The translations under genes and the position numbers were made by a program. Under the pieces are notes generated by a model. The model saw only the letters and a list, made by a program, of their open reading frames with translations, made no database searches and was not told where the DNA came from. From NCBI RefSeq assembly GCF_900105455.1, contig NZ_FNSF01000001.1:873001-937000 (forward strand): a stretch of DNA of 64,000 bases. The letters are read 5' to 3'. The DNA comes from Tenacibaculum sp. MAR_2009_124 (lineage in GTDB: Bacteria > Bacteroidota > Bacteroidia > Flavobacteriales > Flavobacteriaceae). Positions 8,065 to 16,469 of this stretch are shown here, piece after piece; position 1 is the first letter of the stretch; each line of letters opens with the position of its first letter.

Positions 8065-9270
8065 TTATATCGTAACTTGTTCTTGATTACGTAGAATATC
8101 TTCAAAGGTTTCACGCTTCCTTATCAAGTAATCTTTGCCTTTATGAATCATTACTTCTGCTGGCTTAAATCTAGAGTTGTAGTTTGAGGCCATAGAGTAA
8201 CAGTAGGCACCTGCATTGTCGAAACATAAAATATCTTCCTCAGCTATTTCCGAAATCCTTCTGTTAGAACCAAAAGTATCTGTCTCACAAATATACCCTA
8301 CAATACTGTAAAAACGCTCCCTTCCTTTAGGATTAGATATATTTTCAATATGATGGTAAGCATTATAAAACATCGGTCTGATTAAGTGATTTGATCCACT
8401 ATCTACTCCAGCAAAAACGGTAGAAGTTGTTTGTTTAATCACGTTTACTTTCGCTAAGAACTTTCCAGATTCACTTACTAAAAACTTTCCTGGCTCGAAC
8501 ATTAATGTAATGTCTTTTCCGTAATTTTTACAGAATTCATTAAACCTTCGAGATAGTTTCTCTCCCAATTCTTCAATGTTGGTTGAAATATCATCTTTTT
8601 TATAAGGTACTTTAAATCCGCTTCCGAAATCAATAAAATCTATATTCTTGAATTGTCTCGCTACCTCGAATAGAATCTCCGTTGCACGTATAAAGGTGTC
8701 AATATCTAAAATATCGGATCCTGTATGCATGTGAATTCCATTAATGCGCATTCCCGTGTTTTCAACCACTCTTTTTATATGTGGAACCTGGTGAATGGAA
8801 ATACCAAATTTAGAGTCAATATGTCCTACAGAAATTTTACTGTTTCCTCCAGCCATTACATGTGGATTTATACGAATACACACAGGAATTTTTGGATGCT
8901 TTTGACCAAAAAGTTCTAGGATAGATAAATTATCAATATTAATTTGTACTCCCAACTTAGCTACTTCTTCTATTTCTTGCAAGGAAACACCATTGGGTGT
9001 ATAAATTATGTCTTTAGGTTCAAAACCAGCTAATAAACCAAGCTTAACTTCTTGAATAGAAACCGTGTCTAAACCACTTTTTAAAGAATTAAAAACCTTT
9101 AAAATATTTATGTTGGAAAGGGCTTTTGTAGCATAGTTAATCTTTACATTTTTAACCTTAGAAAAAGCTTTAGTGATTTTGTTATATTGATTAATTATAA
9201 CATCTGTATCATAAACATATAAAGGGCAGCCATACGTATCTGCCATTCTTAATAATTCTTTTCTATTCAT
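8065..9270 (-). CDS. lysA: Diaminopimelate decarboxylase
   Basis: A 401-residue fold-III PLP enzyme that decarboxylates meso-diaminopimelate to L-lysine, the last step of the pathway. Lys49 in NYATKA is the Schiff-base lysine. HMHTGSDI (180-187), DFGSGFKVPY (214-223), the EPGK loop (259-262, usually EPGR), CET at 328-330 and Tyr357 complete the active site, which forms across the dimer. Length is close to the Bacteroidetes form. dapD lies elsewhere in the window (22.75 kb), so lysine genes are scattered. Monocistronic, with a terminator directly after the stop. ATG at 9270 gives the expected N-terminus. Confidence 0.97.
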   Translation of the reverse strand: MNRKELLRMADTYGCPLYVYDTDVIINQYNKITKAFSKVKNVKINYATKALSNINILKVFNSLKSGLDTVSIQEVKLGLLAGFEPKDIIYTPNGVSLQEIEEVAKLGVQINIDNLSILELFGQKHPKIPVCIRINPHVMAGGNSKISVGHIDSKFGISIHQVPHIKRVVENTGMRINGIHMHTGSDILDIDTFIRATEILFEVARQFKNIDFIDFGSGFKVPYKKDDISTNIEELGEKLSRRFNEFCKNYGKDITLMFEPGKFLVSESGKFLAKVNVIKQTTSTVFAGVDSGSNHLIRPMFYNAYHHIENISNPKGRERFYSIVGYICETDTFGSNRRISEIAEEDILCFDNAGAYCYSMASNYNSRFKPAEVMIHKGKDYLIRKRETFEDILRNQEQVTI

Positions 9271-9368
9271 TATTATAAATTTAAAACGTCAAAATTAGAA
9301 AAGAGGAGGAGTTATGAAAATTAATTTAAAGAAATAAACACATCTATAATTTTTGTGTAAAAACATTA

Positions 9369-9403
9369 TAAAAGCCCTGTGAATCTAGCTCACAAGGCTT
9401 TTT
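9369..9403 (-). terminator. Terminator of the sigma/GIN operon
   Basis: Minus-strand hairpin AAAGCCTTGTGA/TCACAGGGCTTT (one G-T pair) followed by T-rich sequence, 23 bases after the stop of the GIN-domain gene. Confidence 0.75.
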
Positions 9404-9425
9404 AAAAGTAATTGAAAATGTCAAA

Positions 9426-10157
9426 TTAATTTTTGTCAACAACATCTCCCGATCCTGCAGAAGTTGTGTCAATATTGTTTGGTTTTCCTTTATAATATAT
9501 GTTACCTGAACCAACCATAGCAGCCTTAATTTCGGAAGTAACATATACCGATACATCTCCTGATCCTGCAATACTTGCCTTTAAGTTGTTTGTTTTTAAA
9601 TCGAAAGCTCTTACGTTTCCTGAACCACCAATAGAACATTTAAAGTTGTTCGTTTTACCGCTCAATTTAATAGTACCTGAACCACCTATAGATGTTTTAA
9701 CATTACTGGTATTAACACGAGCCTTAATGTCACCTGAACCACCAATATTAAAGGCAACACTATTGTTATCAATTTCTTTTGTTACATTAATATCTCCTGA
9801 TCCTCCTAAAGAAACTGCAGATAAACTATTAAAAGGAACTGTAACGATTAGCTTTTTGGTAATTCGAATATTCATATTATCCTTAAATCCAATTCTTAAG
9901 TCACCACCTTTTACCTCGGTTTCTAAATAGGGAATGATGTTTTCTTCACCTTCAATTTTTAAAGTACCTACTTTACCTTCAACTAACATAACGGTAAAAG
10001 AACCTCCAACACTAACTTCATTAAAGCGACTAATTTTTCTTTTTTTTGTTATTACGTTACCGTTTCCTTTAACTTTTTTAGTTCCCCACCAACCTTGAGA
10101 TTGACTTGGTAATGTAACTCCTAACATGAATACTAATAATAGTGTAATTTTTTTCAT
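9426..10157 (-). CDS. Secreted GIN-domain (DUF2807) beta-helix protein
   Basis: A 243-residue protein with a signal peptide (residues 1-20, ending QSQG) and a GIN/DUF2807 domain. Seven Gly-Ser-Gly turns, mostly GGSGD or AGSGD, recur about every 20 residues from residue ~115 on. Each turn closes one coil of a right-handed beta-helix. The family is a Bacteroidetes putative auto-transporter adhesin head domain; function is not established. It is the last gene of the four-gene ECF sigma operon, 16 bases after the DUF4097-like gene. It could be a secreted or envelope-attached target of the sigma system (inference). Confidence 0.9.
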   Translation of the reverse strand: MKKITLLLVFMLGVTLPSQSQGWWGTKKVKGNGNVITKKRKISRFNEVSVGGSFTVMLVEGKVGTLKIEGEENIIPYLETEVKGGDLRIGFKDNMNIRITKKLIVTVPFNSLSAVSLGGSGDINVTKEIDNNSVAFNIGGSGDIKARVNTSNVKTSIGGSGTIKLSGKTNNFKCSIGGSGNVRAFDLKTNNLKASIAGSGDVSVYVTSEIKAAMVGSGNIYYKGKPNNIDTTSAGSGDVVDKN

Positions 10158-10173
10158 TTTTATATAATTTTAG

Positions 10174-11256
10174 TTAATCGTTTAATTTTAATGTAACACC
10201 TCCGTAGCTAGACTTAATATTTATTGAAGAGTTTGAAGAATTGTTTCCAAATGCGCCTTCATAATATTTTTTACTAGATTTTTTTATGCTTTTGGTCATG
10301 TTAACTTTATCTGATGGATAATTGAAGCCAGCGTAACTTAAGCTTACATTGAATTTGAAGTTATTGTCAGCGTCTGTTCCAAGTTTTATTCCGGCATAGC
10401 TTCCTTCAATGTTAATTTCCTCAAATCCTTTTTTAATATTTTGAATTTTTACACTTCCATAATCGGTATCCACAGTTAAGTTCTTTCTGATCGTTCCAAT
10501 TTTTACACCGGCATAATCGGAATTTCCAAGAATGTTTGCGGCATCTCTAATTACAACACTACCATAATCAGAATTGAAGTTTATAGATTCTACATTACCA
10601 ACTTTCATAGTTGAATAATCTGAACTAACTTTTAATTTTTTTGATTTGTCTATTTTAAGAGTAGAGTAGTCGGCAGATATATTACCAGAATGCATGTAGT
10701 CTATTTCTGAAGAACCACAGTAATTGATTTCGATTATATTATCTGTATTGTGGAGTTTGCCTATTTCAATATTACCGTAATCACAGTTAATGTTTGATTT
10801 ACCCTTTAATTCATCTAATTCGATATTCCCATATTTATTATGAAAATCAGCATTATTGGTAATAGGCATTTTTACTGTATAGTGAATTTTAAAAGAGGTA
10901 TTGTTCTTTTTCCACCATGACCAACTTGATTTATTATTTTCAATAATGGTTTTTGCTTTTACCAAATCTTTACTTGACTGAAAGGCTACATCAATTCCAT
11001 TTAATTTATCATTTACATTGCTTAAACTACCACCTTTTACGGTAATCTTCACATCTATTTCAATTCGGTTTTGATCCCAAGAAGTTACATTAACATTACC
11101 ATATCGGTTATCAATAAATAAGGTAGCATTTTTATTTACAGAGAACTCTTTTCGTATGGTTTTACTTTTTTCATGTCGTTTTACTTCTGGTGTATTATTA
11201 GCGTAGCTCATTGCAGTAAAGAGAGCTAGTATAAGTGTTATCTTAAATAATTTCAT
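10174..11256 (-). CDS. Secreted DUF4097-like beta-helix repeat protein
   Basis: About 360 residues from the ATG at 11256. The longer frame to 11298 lies inside the upstream gene and lacks a signal, whereas MKLFKITLILALFTAMSYA is a clean signal peptide. The body consists of short repeats around DYGxxxI, SDYSxxKV and SYAGIKLG spaced ~20 residues apart, typical of DUF4097/DUF4098-type beta-helix proteins. No catalytic motif is visible. The start overlaps the anti-sigma-like gene by 14 bases, so translation is coupled. Together with the downstream GIN protein it forms a pair of exported beta-helix proteins made with a sigma factor; an envelope role is inferred. Confidence 0.82.
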   Translation of the reverse strand: MKLFKITLILALFTAMSYANNTPEVKRHEKSKTIRKEFSVNKNATLFIDNRYGNVNVTSWDQNRIEIDVKITVKGGSLSNVNDKLNGIDVAFQSSKDLVKAKTIIENNKSSWSWWKKNNTSFKIHYTVKMPITNNADFHNKYGNIELDELKGKSNINCDYGNIEIGKLHNTDNIIEINYCGSSEIDYMHSGNISADYSTLKIDKSKKLKVSSDYSTMKVGNVESINFNSDYGSVVIRDAANILGNSDYAGVKIGTIRKNLTVDTDYGSVKIQNIKKGFEEINIEGSYAGIKLGTDADNNFKFNVSLSYAGFNYPSDKVNMTKSIKKSSKKYYEGAFGNNSSNSSINIKSSYGGVTLKLND

Positions 11257-11776
11257 CATAATTAATTTCAAATTTTGCGGGGTTCTTTTGATACTCAAGC
11301 TTCGATAGTAAGTTCTCTAATACCGTTAATCGCTGTTGATAGTTACCAATTAAACTTTTAATAATTAACCTTTTGTTGTGGTTTTTAGATAGTTCTTTGA
11401 TAAAGGTTTGGTATTGCTCTTCCAACTCTTCAATTTCATCTAAGGCATTTTCAATTAAAGACTCCGTTTCAATGTTTCTGTGCCTTTCTATTTCCTTTAT
11501 CTCTTGACGTATAGTTGTAACGAAAAAGCTTTCAGTTTCTGCCATATCAGGATCAAACTTAGCAATGCTAAATTCGGCTTCTCCGGGTTGCATTTTACCT
11601 AAATAAAAACCTAGGATTAATATAATTGAAGCTGCAGCTCCCATCCATTTCCATGAAAAACTCTTCTTCTCATTGGGTGCTTCTAATTTTCGTTCGAAAC
11701 GATCAAGATGTCCTGAGTGTGGCTCATGAATATCAAAATCATTGTCATTAAAAAAAGATTGTAATTTATCTTCCAT
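11243..11776 (-). CDS. Putative anti-sigma factor (membrane protein)
   Basis: A 177-residue protein from the ATG at 11776; the longer frame to 11803 begins inside the sigma gene. An acidic cytoplasmic N-terminus (MEDKLQSFFNDNDFDIHEP) is followed by one transmembrane helix near residues 45-62 (WMGAAASIILILGFYLG). The C-terminal part is strongly helical and Glu/Lys-rich, likely coiled coil. Size, topology and position (start overlapping the ECF sigma stop by 11 bases) fit a single-pass anti-sigma factor. No zinc-binding HxxxCxxC motif is present, so it is not a ZAS-type protein. The anti-sigma role is inferred from context. Confidence 0.75.
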   Translation of the reverse strand: MEDKLQSFFNDNDFDIHEPHSGHLDRFERKLEAPNEKKSFSWKWMGAAASIILILGFYLGKMQPGEAEFSIAKFDPDMAETESFFVTTIRQEIKEIERHRNIETESLIENALDEIEELEEQYQTFIKELSKNHNKRLIIKSLIGNYQQRLTVLENLLSKLEYQKNPAKFEINYDEII

Positions 11777-12380
11777 ACAGACTACTTTTTGTGTTTGTAG
11801 CAAGTAATTCTTGCTTTAACTTCTTTTTTGCTCTTGAAACTGTAGTTCTCACATTTTCATTGGTATAATTTAAAATCTCCGAAATCTCTTCATAGTCATA
11901 CCCTTCAATTAGATTTAAGGTTAGAATAACTCGGTAATTTTCTTTTAAACCTTCTATAGTTTTTAAAACCTGTTTTACATTTAAACCGCTATAATCGATG
12001 GTTTCTTCTTCTATTTCGTAATTCGGAATCACATCCATTTTTACTACGTCATATCTCGTGTTTTTTTTGAGTTGAGTTAAACTCTTATTAATTACTATTC
12101 GCTTTAACCATGCCCCAAAAGTAACTTCACCTTTGAAAGTATGTAGCTTTGAAAAAGCAGATAAAAATGCTTCCTGCATTAAGTCTTCTGCCTCGAATTC
12201 ATCTTTTAAAATACGATAAGCACTATTGTACATTGCTTTGTAATACTGCTGATAAATTAACATCTGAGCATTACTATCATTATTTTTACAGCGTTCGATT
12301 AGTTGATTGATATGTGAATTTTGTTTTTCCAAAAAATTAAATTCTACTCTAACGACAATATTTTTTATAATATGTGACAC
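11766..12380 (-). CDS. ECF-type RNA polymerase sigma factor
   Basis: A sigma-70 ECF factor. Region 2 contains YRILKDEFEAEDLMQEAFLSAF, ending with GAWLKRIVINKSL; region 4 contains EGLKENYRVILTLNLIEGYDYEEISEIL and the helix-turn-helix tail. The start is uncertain. The longest frame begins with GTG at 12380 (204 residues), but a TTG at 12332 gives LEKQNSHINQLIERCK, a more typical ECF N-terminus (188 residues). No good ribosome-binding site separates the two. It heads an operon with an anti-sigma-like protein and two exported repeat proteins. Such sigma factors are usually released by an envelope signal and autoregulate their operon (family knowledge). Confidence 0.92.
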   Translation of the reverse strand: MSHIIKNIVVRVEFNFLEKQNSHINQLIERCKNNDSNAQMLIYQQYYKAMYNSAYRILKDEFEAEDLMQEAFLSAFSKLHTFKGEVTFGAWLKRIVINKSLTQLKKNTRYDVVKMDVIPNYEIEEETIDYSGLNVKQVLKTIEGLKENYRVILTLNLIEGYDYEEISEILNYTNENVRTTVSRAKKKLKQELLATNTKSSLYGR

Positions 12381-12493
12381 TTTTGAAAAAAAAATGTCTA
12401 ATAAATAGAAAACAGTCCTAAAGGAGGTACTAAAATAATTGATTTAACGAATAGGATAAAAGTAAAATAAACTTAAAATTTATTGAAATTATG

Positions 12494-12501
12494 TATATTT
12501 G
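12494..12501 (+). promoter_or_regulatory. -7 box immediately before HMG-CoA lyase
   Basis: TATATTTG ends 4 bases before the ATG at 12506. If used, the mRNA would be leaderless or nearly so. No -33 TTG at proper spacing was found. Confidence 0.45.
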
Positions 12502-12505
12502 AGCA

Positions 12506-13363
12506 ATGAGTGATAGCGTAAAAATTATTGAATGTCCAAGAGATGCTATGCAAGGAATAAAAAGTCATTTTATTCCTACTGATTCTAAGATAAAATACAT
12601 AAATTCTTTGTTAAAAGTTGGGTTTGATACCATAGATTTTGGTAGTTTTGTATCGCCTAAAGCAATACCGCAAATGCGTGATAGTGCGGAAGTTTTGGCA
12701 GGATTGGATTTGTCAAATACAAAAAGTAAACTTTTAGCCATAGTGGCTAACGTTAGAGGAGCCAACGATGCCTCAGTATTTGATCAAATTGATTATTTGG
12801 GATATCCGTTTTCAATATCTGAAAATTTTCAGATGAGAAATACACATAAGACAATAGAGCAGTCTATTGAAACGTTAAAAGAAATATTATCTATAGCAAA
12901 TAGAACGAATAAAGAAGTTGTAGCCTATTTGTCTATGGGATTTGGAAATCCATACGGAGATCCTTGGAGTGTTGATATTGTTGGAGAATGGACAGAAAAG
13001 CTTTGTAAGTTAGGGGTAAATATACTATCTTTATCTGACACGATAGGTAGTTCAACTCCTGAGGTTATTGAGTATTTGTTTTCAAACTTGATTCCTAAAT
13101 ACCCAAATATTGAATTTGGAGCGCATTTACATACAACGCCTAATTCATGGTTTGAAAAGGTAGATAGTGCTTATAAGGCAGGATGTAGACGTTTTGATGG
13201 TGCTATAAAAGGTTATGGAGGTTGTCCAATGGCGAAAGATGATTTGACAGGAAATATGCCAACGGAAAAATTGTTATCATATTTTACATCAAATAATGTG
13301 AAAACTAATATTAAACCAATGAGTTTTGAAAGTGCTTATAATAAAGCATTAGAAGTTTTTTAA
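12506..13363 (+). CDS. Hydroxymethylglutaryl-CoA lyase family protein
   Basis: A 285-residue TIM-barrel aldolase of the HMGL/DRE-metallolyase superfamily. It would cleave 3-hydroxy-3-methylglutaryl-CoA to acetoacetate and acetyl-CoA in leucine degradation. The catalytic Arg-Asp pair is in CPRDAMQG near residue 11. The metal-binding His-x-His is HLHTTPN, and the flexible-loop cysteine is in GYGGCPMAKDDLTGN. The loop after the cysteine differs from the usual GGCPYAxGASGN, which marks this as the Bacteroidetes subgroup. Other leucine-degradation genes are not adjacent. Substrate assignment follows the family, so a related acyl-CoA lyase cannot be excluded. Confidence 0.88.
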   Translation: MSDSVKIIECPRDAMQGIKSHFIPTDSKIKYINSLLKVGFDTIDFGSFVSPKAIPQMRDSAEVLAGLDLSNTKSKLLAIVANVRGANDASVFDQIDYLGYPFSISENFQMRNTHKTIEQSIETLKEILSIANRTNKEVVAYLSMGFGNPYGDPWSVDIVGEWTEKLCKLGVNILSLSDTIGSSTPEVIEYLFSNLIPKYPNIEFGAHLHTTPNSWFEKVDSAYKAGCRRFDGAIKGYGGCPMAKDDLTGNMPTEKLLSYFTSNNVKTNIKPMSFESAYNKALEVF

Positions 13364-13367
13364 ATTT

Positions 13368-14171
13368 ATGAAGTTAATAATTGTTTCTTTTTTTGTTACA
13401 TTTTCATTGTTCCATTATTCATCGGATGATGAAAAAATTGGTACATGGAGTATAAAAAATGGTAGGTTCATAAAAAATTATGCTAAAAATGATGACTTAG
13501 CGGCCCTCCATTGGAAAACATTCTATGATATATTCCCAAAACCGATTGTTAAAAAATATATCAAGAAACTTGTACTTATTTCTGATGGATTAGACGAAAA
13601 AACAGGGGCACTTGGAGCTTTGAATAAAAGAAATGATAAATGGCAATTAGTTTTAGACACTATTGATGTTAACTTTAGAACTAACGACAAAAGAAGATTG
13701 CGTGAGTCTGTGTATACACTGGTGCATGAGTTTGGTCATTTATTGACATTAAATAGCACTCAAATCAGACCTACTAGTAAAATACGCCAAGAAGAAGGAG
13801 AGCCTTACTTAACTATCGAGGGAGAAACCTATAAAAATAGTTACTTAAACAAGTTTGTTTCTTTGTTTTGGAAAGGTAAGCTTCTTGAAAAATGGGATGT
13901 TATAAAAGAGAGACACTGTTTTACAGAGGAGAGTTGTGTGGAGAAACTATTTGGACTTTACTACGAGAATTACTCTGAATTTGTTACGGATTATGCAGCC
14001 GAAAGTCCTGAAGAGGACATTGTTGAAAGTTGGGCATTTTTTGTATTAAAGAAGAAAATTAAAAATCCTAAAACAATTGCTCAGAAGAAAATAAACTTTT
14101 TTTACCAATTTCCTGAATTGGTTGAGTATAGAAAACAAATAAGGTATAATACTCGATTTTATTTACATTAG
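13368..14171 (+). CDS. Putative secreted zinc metallopeptidase
   Basis: A 267-residue protein with a short N-terminal signal-like segment (MKLIIVSFFVTFSLFH). An HEFGH zinc-binding motif lies at residues 120-124 within VYTLVHEFGHLLTL. A probable third-ligand region, SPEEDIVESWAFFVL, lies about 95 residues further on. HExxH plus a downstream acidic residue fits a gluzincin-like metallopeptidase, but I do not recognise a named family, and the substrate is unknown. The gene starts 4 bases after HMG-CoA lyase and is probably co-transcribed, though the two functions show no obvious link. Confidence 0.78.
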   Translation: MKLIIVSFFVTFSLFHYSSDDEKIGTWSIKNGRFIKNYAKNDDLAALHWKTFYDIFPKPIVKKYIKKLVLISDGLDEKTGALGALNKRNDKWQLVLDTIDVNFRTNDKRRLRESVYTLVHEFGHLLTLNSTQIRPTSKIRQEEGEPYLTIEGETYKNSYLNKFVSLFWKGKLLEKWDVIKERHCFTEESCVEKLFGLYYENYSEFVTDYAAESPEEDIVESWAFFVLKKKIKNPKTIAQKKINFFYQFPELVEYRKQIRYNTRFYLH

Positions 14172-14298
14172 ATTTAGTAATTTTGATTTCATTTTTGAAT
14201 AAATAATAAGCCGGTTGAGTGAATATTGCTGTTTAAAACGTAGTTTTAAATTTTATTAAGTATTCGTTGAGACCTTATTAATGAGTGAAATTAAACGA

Positions 14299-15825
14299 AT
14301 GAAATCAATTAAATTATTACTACTCCTAACATCCTTTGTGTTTTTAAATGGATGTTCCAATAAAAAACTTCAATCATCTAATACTCATGTTCCGTATGAG
14401 TTTAGCATTTTACAATTAAATGACGTTTATGAAATTTCTCCAATCCAAGGAGGGAAGTATGGCGGAATGGCTAGAGTAGAAACTGTTCATCAGGATTTAC
14501 TGAGGAAAAATAAGAATGTGCTTTTGGTTCATGCGGGTGATTTTTTGAATCCTTCATTATTAGGGACAATCAAAGTAAATGGAGAGAGGGTTAGAGGAAA
14601 ACAAATGGTAGAGGTTATGAACGCTATGAATTTTGATGTAACGGCTTTTGGAAACCATGAGTTTGATTTGAGCTATAAAGATTTACAAAAAAGAATTAAC
14701 GAAAGTAGTTTCGATTGGATATCGTCAAATGTTCTCCATAAAATATCGGGTAAAAAAGAAAGGTTCTATAAGGAAACAATAGGAGTAAAAAAAGATTTAA
14801 AGGATACTTATATTAAGGAATTTACCTTTGGAGAAAATAAAACATTAAGAGTGGGATTTATTAGTGTTTGTATTCCATCGAACCCTAAAGATTATGTACA
14901 TTATGGCAATATTTATGAAAATATAAAACGTTCATATAACGAGTTAAAGCCAAAGGTAGATATTGTATTAGGATTAACACATTTATCGATAGATCAAGAT
15001 AAAAAGATTGCTGAAATGCTACCAGAGCTTCCTTTAATTATGGGGGGACATGAACATACTAATTCATATGACTACGTTGGAAATGTGGCTATTGCTAAAG
15101 CAGATGCTAACGCAAAAACTGTATATATACATAGATTCAAATATGATCCAAGCGCAAAAACGCTCACATTTAAATCCGAGTTGAAAGAGATAAATGATAA
15201 AATTACATCAAATGTTAAAGTGAGTACAATTATAAAAAAATGGCAAGATATTTTAAACATTAAGATCAAGGAAGTTGTAGATAATCCAGAGGAGGTGATA
15301 TATATAGCAAGTGAGCCTTTAGATGCACGAGATACTCCTATTAGAAGTATACAAACTAATATGGGAGATATGATTACAAGATCTATGAGTTATGCGTATA
15401 ATAATGAGGTGGATTGTGCTTTGGTTAACGGAGGCTCAGTAAGAATTGACGATGTATTAAGTGGTGATATTAACGCTATTGATATTTTTAGAGTTTTACC
15501 ATATGGTGGGGCGGTTTTAAAAGTTAATTTAACAGGGGCTTTACTGGAAAAAGTTTTAGATTATGGGATGAGTTCAGCGGGTACTGGCGCATATTTACAA
15601 AGGTATAATGTAAATAAAGTAGGAGGTAAGTGGATGATTGGCGAAAATGAAATAAATAAAAGTAAGGAGTATTCGGTGGCTTTTTCTGATTATTTATTAA
15701 AAGGATTTGATATACCCTTTTTAAATGAGAAGAATAAAGAGGTTTTACATATTTATGAACCGCAAAAAAATGAAATAGCCTATGATATTCGAAGAGCGAC
15801 TATAACGTATTTAAAGGAGTTGTAA
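14299..15825 (+). CDS. 5'-nucleotidase/metallophosphatase lipoprotein (UshA-like)
   Basis: About 508 residues. MKSIKLLLLLTSFVFLNGC is a textbook lipoprotein signal, so the ATG at 14299 is preferred over 14281, which adds six residues. The N-terminal metallophosphoesterase domain has LNDVYEISP, the FGNHEFDLSY metal-binding motif and GGHEHTNS. The C-terminal 5'-nucleotidase domain shows QTNMGDMITRSM, VNGGSVRID and an FRVLPYGG segment. Such enzymes dephosphorylate extracellular nucleotides to nucleosides and phosphate. The first motif reads NDVYE instead of the more common NDxHG, as in other Bacteroidetes members. It is monocistronic. Confidence 0.92.
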   Translation: MKSIKLLLLLTSFVFLNGCSNKKLQSSNTHVPYEFSILQLNDVYEISPIQGGKYGGMARVETVHQDLLRKNKNVLLVHAGDFLNPSLLGTIKVNGERVRGKQMVEVMNAMNFDVTAFGNHEFDLSYKDLQKRINESSFDWISSNVLHKISGKKERFYKETIGVKKDLKDTYIKEFTFGENKTLRVGFISVCIPSNPKDYVHYGNIYENIKRSYNELKPKVDIVLGLTHLSIDQDKKIAEMLPELPLIMGGHEHTNSYDYVGNVAIAKADANAKTVYIHRFKYDPSAKTLTFKSELKEINDKITSNVKVSTIIKKWQDILNIKIKEVVDNPEEVIYIASEPLDARDTPIRSIQTNMGDMITRSMSYAYNNEVDCALVNGGSVRIDDVLSGDINAIDIFRVLPYGGAVLKVNLTGALLEKVLDYGMSSAGTGAYLQRYNVNKVGGKWMIGENEINKSKEYSVAFSDYLLKGFDIPFLNEKNKEVLHIYEPQKNEIAYDIRRATITYLKEL

Positions 15826-16469
15826 ATAAACAAGATGAAAGAGAGGGGAATTAGACTCTCTCTTAATTTAAAACTTACATTCTCTGACTATTTTTTGGCT
15901 TTATGTTTTTCATCTTAAATGAGTGTTTTGATGAAAGAGAAGTAAGATCTTAATTAGGTTATGAGTCTATACTCGGAACTTGTTATAGTACACCTTACTT
16001 CTTTTCTCTTTCTAAATTTAACTTTTAATTTATTATGCAAGTCTAAAGGAACTTGTTTCAGGTTCTAATCATAAATGTATGTGCTACAGAATGATGAGAT
16101 TCCGAAATGAATTTTGAATGAAGTAAATTTTGTCATTATGACCAATAACGGACAATCATTTTTTTTTCATTAAACTCAAAGAAAGACTTAGATTTAACTA
16201 ATAAAACCAACTAATTTTAATTACTGACACTTTACAATGAAATAAAATTTGTAGGATTCAGTGTAAACTCACTATGTAAAATACAAAGTGAATTTTGGTA
16301 AAAATCGAATTCATATCTTACAAAGTTTTAAATTTGAGCCGTTTTTAAGCCTTAATTCGTTTGAATCAATTCAATAAAAATCAAAAAATAGAATTTTACG
16401 CTAAGAACTCTTAAAAAGAAAAGCATGATTGCACCTTGTTTTTGGTTGTTAACTTTCTGTTTTGGTGCT
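15826..16469. other. Gene-free interval (644 bp) with weak inverted repeats
   Basis: No coding frame of convincing length on either strand. A short hairpin AAGAGAG/CTCTCTT after the nucleotidase stop (about 15840-15863) may be a weak terminator. A longer imperfect inverted repeat pairs GAAAGAGAAGTAAG near 15935 with CTTACTTC..CTCTTTC near 15995-16015. Nothing else is recognisable. Confidence 0.5.

Noticed and set aside
9344..9571. 75-codon minus-strand frame overlapping the end of the GIN gene
   Set aside because: It covers the GIN C-terminus in another frame and runs through the terminator hairpin; no recognisable protein.
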